This document shows positions 21,901-30,696 of a stretch of DNA of 34,460 nt, piece by piece. Made by a program: the position numbers and the translations under genes. The notes beneath the pieces were generated by a model. That model searched no databases. It was not told where the DNA came from and saw only the letters and a list, made by a program, of their open reading frames with translations. This DNA comes from Chitinophagaceae bacterium (GTDB lineage Bacteria; Bacteroidota; Bacteroidia; Chitinophagales; Chitinophagaceae): contig JAGKWS010000035.1 of assembly GCA_021151685.1 (NCBI GenBank), positions 1-34,460 on the forward strand, read 5' to 3'. The stretch's first letter is position 1. The number at the start of each line of letters is the position of its first letter.

Positions 21901-24900
21901 CTACTACGCTCAGTCATGCTACACCGGGCGGTACATGGTCGGTAGCATGTGCAGGTATAGCCAGTGTTACTTTGGCCAGTGGCGTAGTTAGTGGTATTGC
22001 ACCCGGTAGCTGTGTTGTTACATACACATTACCATCGGGTTGCACTGCCTTAGCTACAGTAAATGTTTTGGCGGTACCAGGGCCTGTAACAGGCACTCTT
22101 GCCGTATGTCAGGGCAATACCACCACATTAGGTAATACGGCTCCGTCTGGCACATGGACAATGACCTGCCCAACTATTGCCACAGTGGGTAGCAGTAGTG
22201 GCATTGTGAATGGCGCAGGTGCTGGAACATGTAATGTAACTTACACATTATCATCTGGTTGTTTTACCACAGCTAATGTAACAGTAAACACAGCTCCAGC
22301 TCCCATTACCGGAACGTACACTGTATGTACTGGTAGTACTACTGCATTGAGCACCACCACAAGCCCTGTGCTGTGGGGACATACTACCCCTGCTGTAGCT
22401 TCGGTATCGGGTACTGGTGTTGTAACGGGTATTGTTGCCGGCACAGATACTGTATTTGCAGCATCGCCGGGAGGATGCCGTACCAGCGTTGTTGTTACAG
22501 TAGTGACTACACCCGGAGCACTTACGGGAGGCGGTGCCGTATGCGTGAGTGGTACCACAACCCTTACCGCCACAACAACCGGCGGAGGATGGACCACATC
22601 GCCAGCGGGTGCGTTGTCTATATTGGGCATGGGTACTACAGGTGGCTTTCCGTATATTATTGTACGTGGTTTGGTAGTAGGTACCGGAACTGTATCCTAC
22701 ACAGCGGGTGGTTGTGCCTCTACAAGGGTCATCACAATCAATTCGCTACCGGGTGCTATTACCGGCAGTTTGGTAACATGTGCCGGCCAATGTGCTACAT
22801 TGAGTACCACCACACCCGGAGGAACCTGGACAAGTGGCAACACATCGGTTGGCACCATCGACCCAGTAACAGGCACATTCTGCGGCATTGCAGCAGGTAC
22901 ATCAAACATCACATATTCATTAGGGTCTGGTTGTACTACTACAGCTATTGCCACGGTCAACAGCTTGCCATCTGCTGTAGGAGGTGCGTCATCTGTTTGT
23001 GTGGGTTCGTGCGCTACCATGACGGCCACACCTGCAGGAGGTACTTGGGTTAGTAGCAATACAGCAGTAGGTACCATCAACCCTACAGGCATCTTCTGCG
23101 GTGTGGGTGCTGGTACTACCACAATTACCTATACAGCTTCTTCCGGGTGTTTTTCTGTAAAGGTGGTTACGGTAAATGATTTGCCTGGAGCCATTACCGG
23201 TGCAGGTGCCGTATGTGTGGGGCAATGCACCACACTGTCTACAACAGCTACAACCGGCACATGGAGTTCTTCCAATACGGCCATTGGCACCATCAATGCC
23301 TCTACCGGAGTGTTTTGCGGGGTATTTGCAGGTACTGTAAATGTTACCTATACCCTACCTTCGGGTTGTTACCGCACTACTACCATGCTGGTAAATCCAT
23401 TACCAATAGGGGTAATAGGGTCTTTGCAAGTATGCGAAAGCGCATGTACTACACTTACCGGCAATCCTGCCGGCGGTACATGGTCGGCTATTGGCACGGC
23501 TGGCACTATTGGCACCTCTACCGGTTCGTTCTGTGGGGTGTCTGCGGGTACTGTATCTATAGTATACACATTACCATCGGGCTGTAATCTTACTGTGACA
23601 GGCACTGTCAATACGGCACCATCGGCCATTTCCGGTTCACCTACCATTTGTGTTGGTCAGACAACTACCCTCGGCAGCACGCCTACAGGTGGTACTTGGC
23701 TTAGTGGCAACACAGCAGTTGCTACGGTAGGCCCAACGGGTATCGTAACCGGCCAGTCTGGTACCTTTACTTCTACTATTACTTACACCAGCCCATCGGG
23801 CTGCCGTACTACCACCGTTGTTTCTGTAATGGGTTTACCATCAGTTATCACTGGTACACTTTCGGTATGTGAGGCTGGTACCACCACCATCAACTGTACT
23901 CCGGCAGGGGGTACATGGAGCATGGCCTGCCCCGGCACCGCCTCTATAAGTGCTACAGGTGTTGTTACCGGTATTGCAGCCGGCACCTGCCATGTTACCT
24001 ACACCATGGCATCGGGCTGTATCCGCACGGCAGTTGTTACGGTTAATACAGCACCTGCAGCAATAACCGGTGTGGGTACTGTATGCGTAGGCACAACCAC
24101 TACACTTACCAGTACACCGGGTGGTACATGGAGCAGCAGCAACACAGGTACTGCCACAGTGGGTATTTTTAATGGTATAGTAACTGGCGTTAATGGTCCC
24201 TTGACAGCAACTATTACCTACACCAACGGTGCCAACTGTGCTACGTCTACTGTTGTAACGGTATATGCTTTGCCGGCATCTATTACCGGCCCTGGTCAGG
24301 TGTGTGCGGCTGCCAACATTACACTTTCTGCACCTGCTACACCTGGTGGCACCTGGACCAGTAGTAACACTTCTGTAGCTACTATAGACATAAGTACTGG
24401 TGTGGTGACAGGAGCTATGGTAACTGTTCCTTCAACAGCAACAATTACCTACACCTTGGGTACAGGTTGCATCAAAACAACAACTATTAATGTCAACCCA
24501 TTACCGGCAGACATCGGTGGCACGCTACAAGTATGTGCGGCTGGTGGTACTACAAATCTCACCAATACCACAAGTGGTGGTACATGGAGTAGTAGTAATA
24601 CTACTGTTGGTACCATAAATAGTACTGGTGTGGCAACTGGCGTATCGGCCGGTACAACCAACATTACTTACACGCTCGGTACTACCAGTTGTTATAAAAC
24701 AGCAGTGCTTACCGTAAATGCGCTTCCAGCCACATTTACAGGAACAGCAGTAACATGTGAATTACAATCTACCACACTCAGTAGCAGTCCGGCTGGTGGT
24801 GCATGGAGCAGCACCTCGCCCAATGTAACAGTTGATGCTTTAACTGGCCAGATTACAGGTGTCGCTGCCGGAACAGCCCTCATATCTTACACAGCACCTG

Positions 24901-27900
24901 TTACAGGGTGCTTGCGCACTGGTACCGTTACTGTAAATGCACTACCTGCGCCTATAGGTGGCAGCCTGCAAGTGTGCGAGGGTTTCTGCACATTGGTAAC
25001 CAATGCATCGGGTGGTGGTACCTGGAGCAGCACTAACCCATCTGTTGCCACAATATCATCTACAGGCAATGTGTGCGGCTTGGTAGCAGGCACTACTACC
25101 ATCAGTTATACTTTCGTGAGCACAGGGTGCAGCAATCAGGCAGTATTTACAGTAAATGGTCTGCCTTCTACTGTTACCGGGCCCGATGGTTTCTGTAATT
25201 TCAGTTATGCTACATACGGCAGTACCCCTGCCGGTGGCACATGGAGCAGTGCAGATACAAGCATCCTCGAATTTACCGATGCAGTAAACGGTATTGCTTA
25301 TGGCAAACAAGTAGATACGGTAACCATTACCTACACCCTGCCTACAGGTTGTACCGTATCTAAAGATGTATTTATGATACTGGCACCCTATCCGGTTAGC
25401 GGCCCGGCAACTGTTTGTCAGGGGTCGTGCGTAACGGTAAGTAATGCAATTGGCGGAGGTACATGGTCATCGTCGAATGCCGGTATAGCTACAGTTACCC
25501 CTTCTACACCAGCCAATGCACAGGTATGCGCCGCATCAACAGGTACTGTTGGTATTACTTACGTTCTTTCAACAGGTTGCTATTCTGCACAAATATTGAC
25601 TGCCAACCCCATTCCCAACGGCATTACCGGCTCACTTACGGTTTGTGAAGGTTTGACTACCGATTTGGATAACCTTACAACTGGTGGTACCTGGGTAAGT
25701 ATGAATACAGTCGTTGCTACAGTGGGTAGTTCGGATGGTGTTGTAACTGGTGTACTCAGTGGTACTGTTTCCGATACTGCTTCTATTGTGTACGCACTAA
25801 GCACGGGTTGTAGTGCCCATACGGTTGTAACAGTGCATCCGTTGCCGGCAGTTATTACAGGTAATCCCGATGTTTGTGAAGGCCTATCGACAGTATTGGC
25901 AAGTGCTACATCGGGTGGTACATGGACATCTGCCGACCCGATAGTTGCTACTGCTGGTGCCACAACAGGTATAATTTCCGGTGTTTCATCGGGGAGTATG
26001 GGTGTTGGGGGCATAGGGGTTACCCGTATTACCTATACATTACCAACAGGTTGTTTAAGGACTCAAAACTTCACTGTGAATCCATTACCGGCACCAATAT
26101 CTGGTATATCTAATATTTGCAAAGATGATGTAACCGTTTTGGGCAATGGTACACCGGGTGGTTCATGGATAAGTAGCAATACAGGTGTTGCATCTGTAAA
26201 TGCATTTGGAGTTGTAACCGGCACAGGAGCTGGTGCCGTGGTTATTACCTACATGATGCCTACGGGTTGTTTCAAGACATGGCCAATGACCGTAAATGCC
26301 AATCCAAGTGGTATTACCGGTTCGCTGAATGTGTGTGCAGGCTTTGCTACTAATCTTACCAGCGGACCTGTTGGTGGGGTTTGGTCGGCAGACCCTGCAT
26401 CCAATATTTATGGAACCATCAACAGTATTACAGGTGTGGTAAGCGGTATCACTGCGGGCACCATACCTGTAACTTATACACTGGGGAGCGGTTGCCGGGC
26501 AACTGCTGTGGTTACAGTCATTAACCTGCCAGCGACAATAGGTGGCGTAGCTTCGGTATGCGAAGGCGGCTCTACCACCATACTTACGCATGCTATAAGT
26601 GGTGGGGTTTGGAGTGTTACCAATCCATCGATAGCATCAATAGATCCGCTGACGGGTGTTGTAACTGGTATAAACGCCGGAACAACCGTTGCTACTTATA
26701 CATTAGGAACGGGCTGTTTCAACATACGCACCGTTACAGTAAATGCATTGCCGGCACCTATTACCGGTCCTTCAACAGTTTGTAAGGGGGCTTCTATAAC
26801 ACTGGCCAGTGCCACACCTCTCGGCGCATGGATAAGCGACTCTACCATAAATGCGTATGTTATTACGGCTACCGGCGTAGTAACCGGTGTACGTGCAGGC
26901 ATAGCACCTATTCGTTATAGATTGTCTACCGGTTGCGAACGTGTGGTGATTGTAACAGTTAACCCAACGCCAGATTCTATCAGGGGTAATCCTCATATAT
27001 GTATGGGTTCCGCAGTTACATATCATTCTTCATCAACTGGTGCCATGTGGATAAATGGAAATCCGGGCATTATTTCATTCTATGGTACACCAATAGATAC
27101 ATCGGTAACGGTACTACCTGTTACTTTGGGACAAGCAACCATTACTTATCAATATCCCGTTACAGGCTGCCAGACAGTAAAGTCTGTAACCGTGCAACCA
27201 CTGCCGGTAGTATATAATGTAACCGGCGGTGGCAGTTATTGTGCCAGCGGTATTGGAGTCAATATTGGCCTCAGCGGCTCTCAGGCAGGTATAAGCTATG
27301 TATTGTACCGTGGTAGTATAGCCGCAGGATACCTTGCCGGTACCGGTTTCCCAATCAGCTTTGGACCGCAGGCAACAGCAGGTACCTATACCGTAATGGC
27401 TACCAATTCGGTGAGCGGATGCCAGCAGGCAATGGCAGGTAGTGCCAGCGTTACAGTGAATCCACTGGTAAGTCCATCGGTTTCTATCAGTATTTTGCCA
27501 ACAGACAGTGTTTGTGTAGGCGAAACGGTTACACTAAACCCAACCCCTGCATTTGGTGGCACAAGTCCAACCTATGTATGGAAGGTGAATGGTGTAACAG
27601 TAAGTACAGGAAACACATATAGCTACATACCGGCCAATGGTGATGTGGCCAGTGTAGTGCTTACCAGCAACTATAACTGCCTTGCCACTGCAACCGGAAC
27701 AGGAAACAAAACGATTACGGTAATGCCCGATGCATTGCCCGTAGCCAATATTGTTACCAGCCCCAATGATAGTGTGTGCGAGTACTCAATGGTTACATTT
27801 ACTGCTGCACCCGTGTACGGTGGTAACAGCCCGGCCTATTTGTGGCGTATAAATGGTGTGGCATCTGGCAGCAGTAACAGCTTATCGTTTGTACCAGTTA

Positions 27901-28550
27901 ATGGCGATGAGGTGAGTTATGACCTTACCAGCAACTACCGTTGCCGCATTGCCAACACCGTTACCAGCAATGTAGTGAAAGTGTATGTGGAACCCATGTT
28001 GCTACCCCATGTAACTATCTATGCTGAACCGGGCCTGAATGTACATGCAGGTAAACCCGTGAAACTTACTGCCATAGCGACAGATGCCGGTGACAACCCA
28101 AGATACCAGTGGAAAGTGAATGGCTATCCTGTAACAGGTGCTACCGATGATACTTATACGTCTATCTTCAACGATTATGACTCTATAGCCTGTCAGGTAA
28201 CCAGTAGTGGTATATGCAACAACATCGGCACATCAGACTGGGTGTTTATCACCATTTCGGTAGTGGTTCCGGGTTCTGTAAAACTGTCGGGCAACATTCG
28301 CATGATGCCCAACCCAAACAAGGGTAGCTTCACCGTATCGGGCATATTGGATGGTGCCAATAACGATGATGTTGCGGTAGAGGTAACCAATATGCTTGGG
28401 CAGGTTGTATACAAAGGCAATACCAGTGCAAAAAACAACAAAATAGATGCACGGGTAGAACTACCCCATCAACTGGCAAATGGAATGTACCTGCTAACAC
28501 TACGTACATCTGAAGGCCAACAAACATTACACTTTGTAATGGAACAATAG
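18969..28550 (+). CDS. Giant T9SS-secreted adhesin: L-type lectin head, about 30 Ig-like repeats, sorting domain
   Basis: 3193 residues. A signal peptide (1-20, ending SRAQ) is followed by an L-type lectin-like domain at about 21-240, with the hallmarks ADGMAFWI and VLIFDTYDND (sugar- and calcium-binding positions of legume-type lectins). About 30 tandem repeats of roughly 72-75 residues (about 245-2744) follow the plan IxG-x3-VC-xGxTTTL-x5-GGxWSSxN-x2-VATI-x3-TGVVTGV-xAGT-x-ITYTL-x2-GC-x6-VTVNPLP, a BIG_2/Ig-like fold with one conserved cysteine pair each. Between repeats 2 and 3 (about 392-670) an inserted beta-sandwich resembles choice-of-anchor/cleaved-adhesin jelly rolls. A divergent domain (2745-2834), three Ig-like domains (2835-3097) and a T9SS type A sorting domain (about 3100-3193, MMPNPNKGSF ... 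ANGMYLLTL) end the protein. It is probably anchored on the cell surface and binds glycans. The gene is monocistronic. Confidence 0.92.
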   Translation: MKQSLFTIFLLTLVASVSRAQISLSLATGTPPVVPAGWSLGGTATAPGPHIQLTASVAGQAGRVWYTVPQNLTGCGSFVVDFDYQIIPPTASPTSTSVADGMAFWIVDPLSGFTGGGGIGLPTNPNGLVLIFDTYDNDGVANDPLISLYGYPSGFVGAYTEGATANRLAALPNRVFLYDAAWHHCKITYSGGNVKVYLDYSATPNMTGYFPILTPGYFGFCASTGAVTAVHNVRNVYINADNISPIIGPGVVCAGTTTTYTDSTAGGAWTSSNAAVGTISSTGVFTPLSPGTTSVSYTYSASCATGRVITVNPTVLNAITGPTPVCASTPTTYTNGTVGGTWSASPTTTGTIDAATGVLTPLYGGTVNITYTLAAGCYTTRSISVNSAPPVLSINPLPASICNNGSLTLTASGATTYHLFPPQSWEAGVPTTPGTPVSGWTYIGTASSLWHQIDASMATTPVVGTAPTGTYIAKFNCRSTTTGTAATIVSPSFSMVGVGTATLSFWVYRDNTAFNTAVYNTEGVTVYVNTTPVVGGTNLGFVPRRGGLATTGSIVGTAAPAASGWYQYTVTIPASFTGAANYVVFAAVSNNGNNFYMDDVSLTATVGTPVWTPTTWLYNDAAFTAPYTGATLNPVYLHPTGVTAPATVTYSVSLSNGVCTSSGSGTVTVNPNPAAITGTTLVCLAATTTLSCTTPGGIWSSGTPGIASVGATTGVVTGVATGTATITYAIGTCQSTTVVTVVTSPGTISGPGIICLGNTVTYSNPTAGGVWTSLTPAVGSIGATTGISTGLTTGTTVITYGIGTCYSTLAVSVNAIPLPITGSLGVCVGATTTLTSGPVGGFWSVTPPGIASITPLGGVATGLAPGTTTVSYTRAGCAATATLNVVSTPGPITGVLSTCYGSTTTLSHATPGGTWFSGNTSVATIGATTGIVTGVATTTSTATITYTVSAGCFTTAVVTVTGTPPAPTGTMSVCVGATTTLSHATPGGTWSVACAGIASVTLASGVVSGIAPGSCVVTYTLPSGCTALATVNVLAVPGPVTGTLAVCQGNTTTLGNTAPSGTWTMTCPTIATVGSSSGIVNGAGAGTCNVTYTLSSGCFTTANVTVNTAPAPITGTYTVCTGSTTALSTTTSPVLWGHTTPAVASVSGTGVVTGIVAGTDTVFAASPGGCRTSVVVTVVTTPGALTGGGAVCVSGTTTLTATTTGGGWTTSPAGALSILGMGTTGGFPYIIVRGLVVGTGTVSYTAGGCASTRVITINSLPGAITGSLVTCAGQCATLSTTTPGGTWTSGNTSVGTIDPVTGTFCGIAAGTSNITYSLGSGCTTTAIATVNSLPSAVGGASSVCVGSCATMTATPAGGTWVSSNTAVGTINPTGIFCGVGAGTTTITYTASSGCFSVKVVTVNDLPGAITGAGAVCVGQCTTLSTTATTGTWSSSNTAIGTINASTGVFCGVFAGTVNVTYTLPSGCYRTTTMLVNPLPIGVIGSLQVCESACTTLTGNPAGGTWSAIGTAGTIGTSTGSFCGVSAGTVSIVYTLPSGCNLTVTGTVNTAPSAISGSPTICVGQTTTLGSTPTGGTWLSGNTAVATVGPTGIVTGQSGTFTSTITYTSPSGCRTTTVVSVMGLPSVITGTLSVCEAGTTTINCTPAGGTWSMACPGTASISATGVVTGIAAGTCHVTYTMASGCIRTAVVTVNTAPAAITGVGTVCVGTTTTLTSTPGGTWSSSNTGTATVGIFNGIVTGVNGPLTATITYTNGANCATSTVVTVYALPASITGPGQVCAAANITLSAPATPGGTWTSSNTSVATIDISTGVVTGAMVTVPSTATITYTLGTGCIKTTTINVNPLPADIGGTLQVCAAGGTTNLTNTTSGGTWSSSNTTVGTINSTGVATGVSAGTTNITYTLGTTSCYKTAVLTVNALPATFTGTAVTCELQSTTLSSSPAGGAWSSTSPNVTVDALTGQITGVAAGTALISYTAPVTGCLRTGTVTVNALPAPIGGSLQVCEGFCTLVTNASGGGTWSSTNPSVATISSTGNVCGLVAGTTTISYTFVSTGCSNQAVFTVNGLPSTVTGPDGFCNFSYATYGSTPAGGTWSSADTSILEFTDAVNGIAYGKQVDTVTITYTLPTGCTVSKDVFMILAPYPVSGPATVCQGSCVTVSNAIGGGTWSSSNAGIATVTPSTPANAQVCAASTGTVGITYVLSTGCYSAQILTANPIPNGITGSLTVCEGLTTDLDNLTTGGTWVSMNTVVATVGSSDGVVTGVLSGTVSDTASIVYALSTGCSAHTVVTVHPLPAVITGNPDVCEGLSTVLASATSGGTWTSADPIVATAGATTGIISGVSSGSMGVGGIGVTRITYTLPTGCLRTQNFTVNPLPAPISGISNICKDDVTVLGNGTPGGSWISSNTGVASVNAFGVVTGTGAGAVVITYMMPTGCFKTWPMTVNANPSGITGSLNVCAGFATNLTSGPVGGVWSADPASNIYGTINSITGVVSGITAGTIPVTYTLGSGCRATAVVTVINLPATIGGVASVCEGGSTTILTHAISGGVWSVTNPSIASIDPLTGVVTGINAGTTVATYTLGTGCFNIRTVTVNALPAPITGPSTVCKGASITLASATPLGAWISDSTINAYVITATGVVTGVRAGIAPIRYRLSTGCERVVIVTVNPTPDSIRGNPHICMGSAVTYHSSSTGAMWINGNPGIISFYGTPIDTSVTVLPVTLGQATITYQYPVTGCQTVKSVTVQPLPVVYNVTGGGSYCASGIGVNIGLSGSQAGISYVLYRGSIAAGYLAGTGFPISFGPQATAGTYTVMATNSVSGCQQAMAGSASVTVNPLVSPSVSISILPTDSVCVGETVTLNPTPAFGGTSPTYVWKVNGVTVSTGNTYSYIPANGDVASVVLTSNYNCLATATGTGNKTITVMPDALPVANIVTSPNDSVCEYSMVTFTAAPVYGGNSPAYLWRINGVASGSSNSLSFVPVNGDEVSYDLTSNYRCRIANTVTSNVVKVYVEPMLLPHVTIYAEPGLNVHAGKPVKLTAIATDAGDNPRYQWKVNGYPVTGATDDTYTSIFNDYDSIACQVTSSGICNNIGTSDWVFITISVVVPGSVKLSGNIRMMPNPNKGSFTVSGILDGANNDDVAVEVTNMLGQVVYKGNTSAKNNKIDARVELPHQLANGMYLLTLRTSEGQQTLHFVMEQ
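19697..27205 (+). repeat. Array of about 30 diverged 215-225-bp coding repeats
   Basis: The repeat region encodes the Ig-like units of the giant adhesin. By reading the protein I count 30 units, interrupted once by a domain of about 280 residues at roughly 20145-20985. Adjacent units are well diverged at the DNA level, so this is an old array rather than a recent tandem expansion. Long open frames on the opposite strand here are composition artefacts. Confidence 0.8.
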
Positions 28551-28562
28551 CCTGTATTGTTT

Positions 28563-28614
28563 ACACATATAAAGAGGGCCTGTTTCTTGCGAAACAGGCC
28601 CTCTTTATATGTGT
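28563..28614. terminator. Strong bidirectional terminator
   Basis: A perfect 24-bp stem (28563-28586 with 28591-28614) around TTGC. The inner part is G/C-rich (AGAGGGCCTGTTTC), with A/T-rich outer ends. It separates the convergent adhesin and dnaJ genes. Confidence 0.9.
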
Positions 28615-28689
28615 TCAAAAGTATTGAGTGGGATATGTAAAAAAAGGGAATAAATGCTGTAAAATGTGTTTGGTTACAGCATGTAGGCT

Positions 28690-29862
28690 CTAACCAAAGG
28701 CATCCTTTATTTTATCGAAAAAACCACGTTCATCCCTTTCATTACGGGCATTGGCACCGGGTTTGAAATTGGGTGAATTTTTGAGTTTTTCCAACATATC
28801 CCGTTCTTCATTCGAGAGATTCTGCGGAGACCAGACATTTACTTCTACCAATTCATCTCCACGCTCGTACGACTGAAATGCCGGGAAACCTTTCCCCTTC
28901 AGGCGGAATATTTTTCCGCTTTGTGTGCCCGGTGGTATTTTTATCTTTGCTTTGCCATCTATGGTAGGCACTTCGGCCTGCATACCCAGTACTGCCTCGG
29001 GGAAGGAAATGTGTAACTGGTACACTACATCTAAATCTCTGCGGGTGAGTGACTCGTGTTTTTCTTCTTCTATCACCAGCAGCAAATCGCCGGGAGGGCC
29101 TCCCCTTTCGCCAGCATTACCCCGTCCGTGCATGCTCAGTTGCATGCCGTCCTGCACACCAGCAGGTATGTCCAGACTCAGTGTTTCCTCGCCATACACG
29201 CGTCCTTCGCCCTTGCAGTTGCCACATTTATGTGTTATGGCACTACCCTCTCCGTTACAGGTGGGACATGTAGTAACCGTCTGCATCTGCCCAAGAAAGG
29301 TGTTTTGCACCCTGCGCACCTGACCCGAACCACCACATGTGTTACAAGTTTGCACAGAATTTTTGTCGCGGGCACCGCTGCCGGTACATTGCTGACAGGT
29401 AACGTGTTTTTTTACTTTTATCTTCTTTGTGGCACCGTTGGCTATTTCGCCATAGTCCATCTTCAATTTGATACGAAGGTTGGCACCACGCGAGCCTTGA
29501 CGGCGACCGCCGCCACCACCACCGCCAAACATATTGCCGAACATATCGTTTCCGAAAATGTCGCCAAAGTTTTGGAAGATATCTTCCATACGCATACCTC
29601 CTTGCGGGCCATAACCACCACCGTAGCCTGCACTACCAGCATTGGCGGCATGGCCAAAGCGGTCGTACTGAGCCTTTTTGTCGGGATTGCTGAGCACATC
29701 GTAAGCCTCGGCTGCTTCCTTGAATTTTTCCTCCGCTTCTTTATTCCCCGGATTTCTATCGGGGTGGTACTGTAAGGCTATTTTGCGGTAAGACTTCTTT
29801 ATTTCATCGGCAGATGCACTCTTACCAACGCCAAGCACCTCGTAATAATCTCTTTTTGTCAT
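28690..29862 (-). CDS. dnaJ: Chaperone DnaJ
   Basis: A 390-residue class A J-protein that stimulates DnaK ATPase and delivers substrates. The J domain (1-70) has HPD at 33-35. A Gly/Phe-rich linker (about 75-125, with a run of glycines) follows. The zinc region has four CxxCxGxG motifs (CQQCTGSG, CNTCGGSG, CPTCNGEG, CGNCKGEG), and then come the two C-terminal beta domains and dimerisation tail (RGFFDKIKDAFG). All elements are intact. It lies 114 bases downstream of grpE on the same strand without an obvious terminator between, so the two are probably co-expressed. dnaK is not in the window. Confidence 0.97.
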   Translation of the reverse strand: MTKRDYYEVLGVGKSASADEIKKSYRKIALQYHPDRNPGNKEAEEKFKEAAEAYDVLSNPDKKAQYDRFGHAANAGSAGYGGGYGPQGGMRMEDIFQNFGDIFGNDMFGNMFGGGGGGGRRQGSRGANLRIKLKMDYGEIANGATKKIKVKKHVTCQQCTGSGARDKNSVQTCNTCGGSGQVRRVQNTFLGQMQTVTTCPTCNGEGSAITHKCGNCKGEGRVYGEETLSLDIPAGVQDGMQLSMHGRGNAGERGGPPGDLLLVIEEEKHESLTRRDLDVVYQLHISFPEAVLGMQAEVPTIDGKAKIKIPPGTQSGKIFRLKGKGFPAFQSYERGDELVEVNVWSPQNLSNEERDMLEKLKNSPNFKPGANARNERDERGFFDKIKDAFG

Positions 29863-29976
29863 ATTGTTTGTTACCCCTTGTTACCGGGGCCTGTGTATGG
29901 ATAAACCAATTCACTTAGTTGTTTACTACCATTTGCACCAGTATTTTGTTTTTGCTTGTGCGCAACAAAAATCTGT

Positions 29977-30600
29977 TTATTTGCCTACTACTACTTTTGC
30001 AAACCGGATAAGTTTGTCATTCAGATAGTAGCCGCTTTCTACTACAGCAATTACCTTGCCTTTCATATTGTCTGATGGTGCTGGTATTTCTGTAATTGCT
30101 TCGTGCAAGTCGGCATTGAATTCAGTATTTTCTGCTTCCATGCGTTTAACGCCCTTTTGTTGCATTACATGCCTCATTTTACTGAAGACCAACGAAATAC
30201 CTTCTTTTATTACTGCAACATCGGTAGTTGTTTCCAACTGTTTATCGGCACGATCCATATCGTCCATCACCTCCAGCATAGACTGTATTACGTCTTTGCC
30301 GGCAGTTTGTAACATTTCTTGTTTTTCGCGCGCTACACGACGTTTGTAGTTATCGAACTCGGCAATATTGCGCAACAGTTTATCTTTCAATTCAGCGATT
30401 TCGGCTGACAATTTTTCTTTTATTTCGTCATCGCCATCATCCGGCAATTCTACCGAGCTTCTGCTATCATCCGTATTCAGCATGTTGGCAAGAGCCTCGT
30501 CTACAGCTTCGTTTTGCGACAAGTTGTCGGTATTTTCGTTCATAGTGCTTTTGTTTTCTGCATTTTGGTCGCTCATATTCTTCTTTTTTTTGAAAAACAT
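29977..30600 (-). CDS. grpE: Nucleotide exchange factor GrpE
   Basis: A 207-residue GrpE homologue, the ADP-release factor of DnaK. An acidic, polar N-terminal region (1-65) precedes the long coiled-coil helix (about 66-120, AEIAELKDKLLRNIAEFDNYKRRVAREKQEM) and the beta domain with the family signature near GVKRMEAENTEFNADLHEAITEI and VIAVVESGYYLNDKLIRFAKVVV. The start is uncertain: M1 (MFFKKKKN) at 30600 or M9 (MSDQNAEN) at 30576. The gene heads the grpE-dnaJ pair. Confidence 0.94.
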   Translation of the reverse strand: MFFKKKKNMSDQNAENKSTMNENTDNLSQNEAVDEALANMLNTDDSRSSVELPDDGDDEIKEKLSAEIAELKDKLLRNIAEFDNYKRRVAREKQEMLQTAGKDVIQSMLEVMDDMDRADKQLETTTDVAVIKEGISLVFSKMRHVMQQKGVKRMEAENTEFNADLHEAITEIPAPSDNMKGKVIAVVESGYYLNDKLIRFAKVVVGK

Positions 30601-30614
30601 AGTAGTCTCTTATA

Positions 30615-30654
30615 TAGACAATTTGTTTGCCAAATTAATTTTCAGGACAAATTG
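30615..30654. promoter_or_regulatory. Inverted repeat upstream of grpE, candidate operator
   Basis: GACAATTTGT (30615-30624) and its exact complement ACAAATTGTC (30645-30654) flank a 20-base A/T-rich spacer in the grpE upstream region. It is not the CIRCE/HrcA operator. It could be a regulator site or part of an mRNA leader hairpin. Confidence 0.35.
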
Positions 30655-30696
30655 TCGGTTATGTAAATCCAGTTTGTAACTTATTGTCTTACACGA

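Noticed and set aside
19697..27205. Regular ~220-bp periodicity as a possible CRISPR or satellite array
   Set aside because: The period is coding, repeats are diverged and translate into Ig-like units; no short direct repeats with unique spacers exist.
19217..28527. Many minus-strand and alternate-frame open frames (60-226 codons) inside the giant gene
   Set aside because: They mirror the Thr/Gly/Ser-rich codon bias of the repeats, are low in complexity and overlap a 3193-codon frame with clear domains.
30615..30654. CIRCE/HrcA operator ahead of grpE
   Set aside because: The arms do not match TTAGCACTC-N9-GAGTGCTAA and the spacer is 20 bases, not 9.
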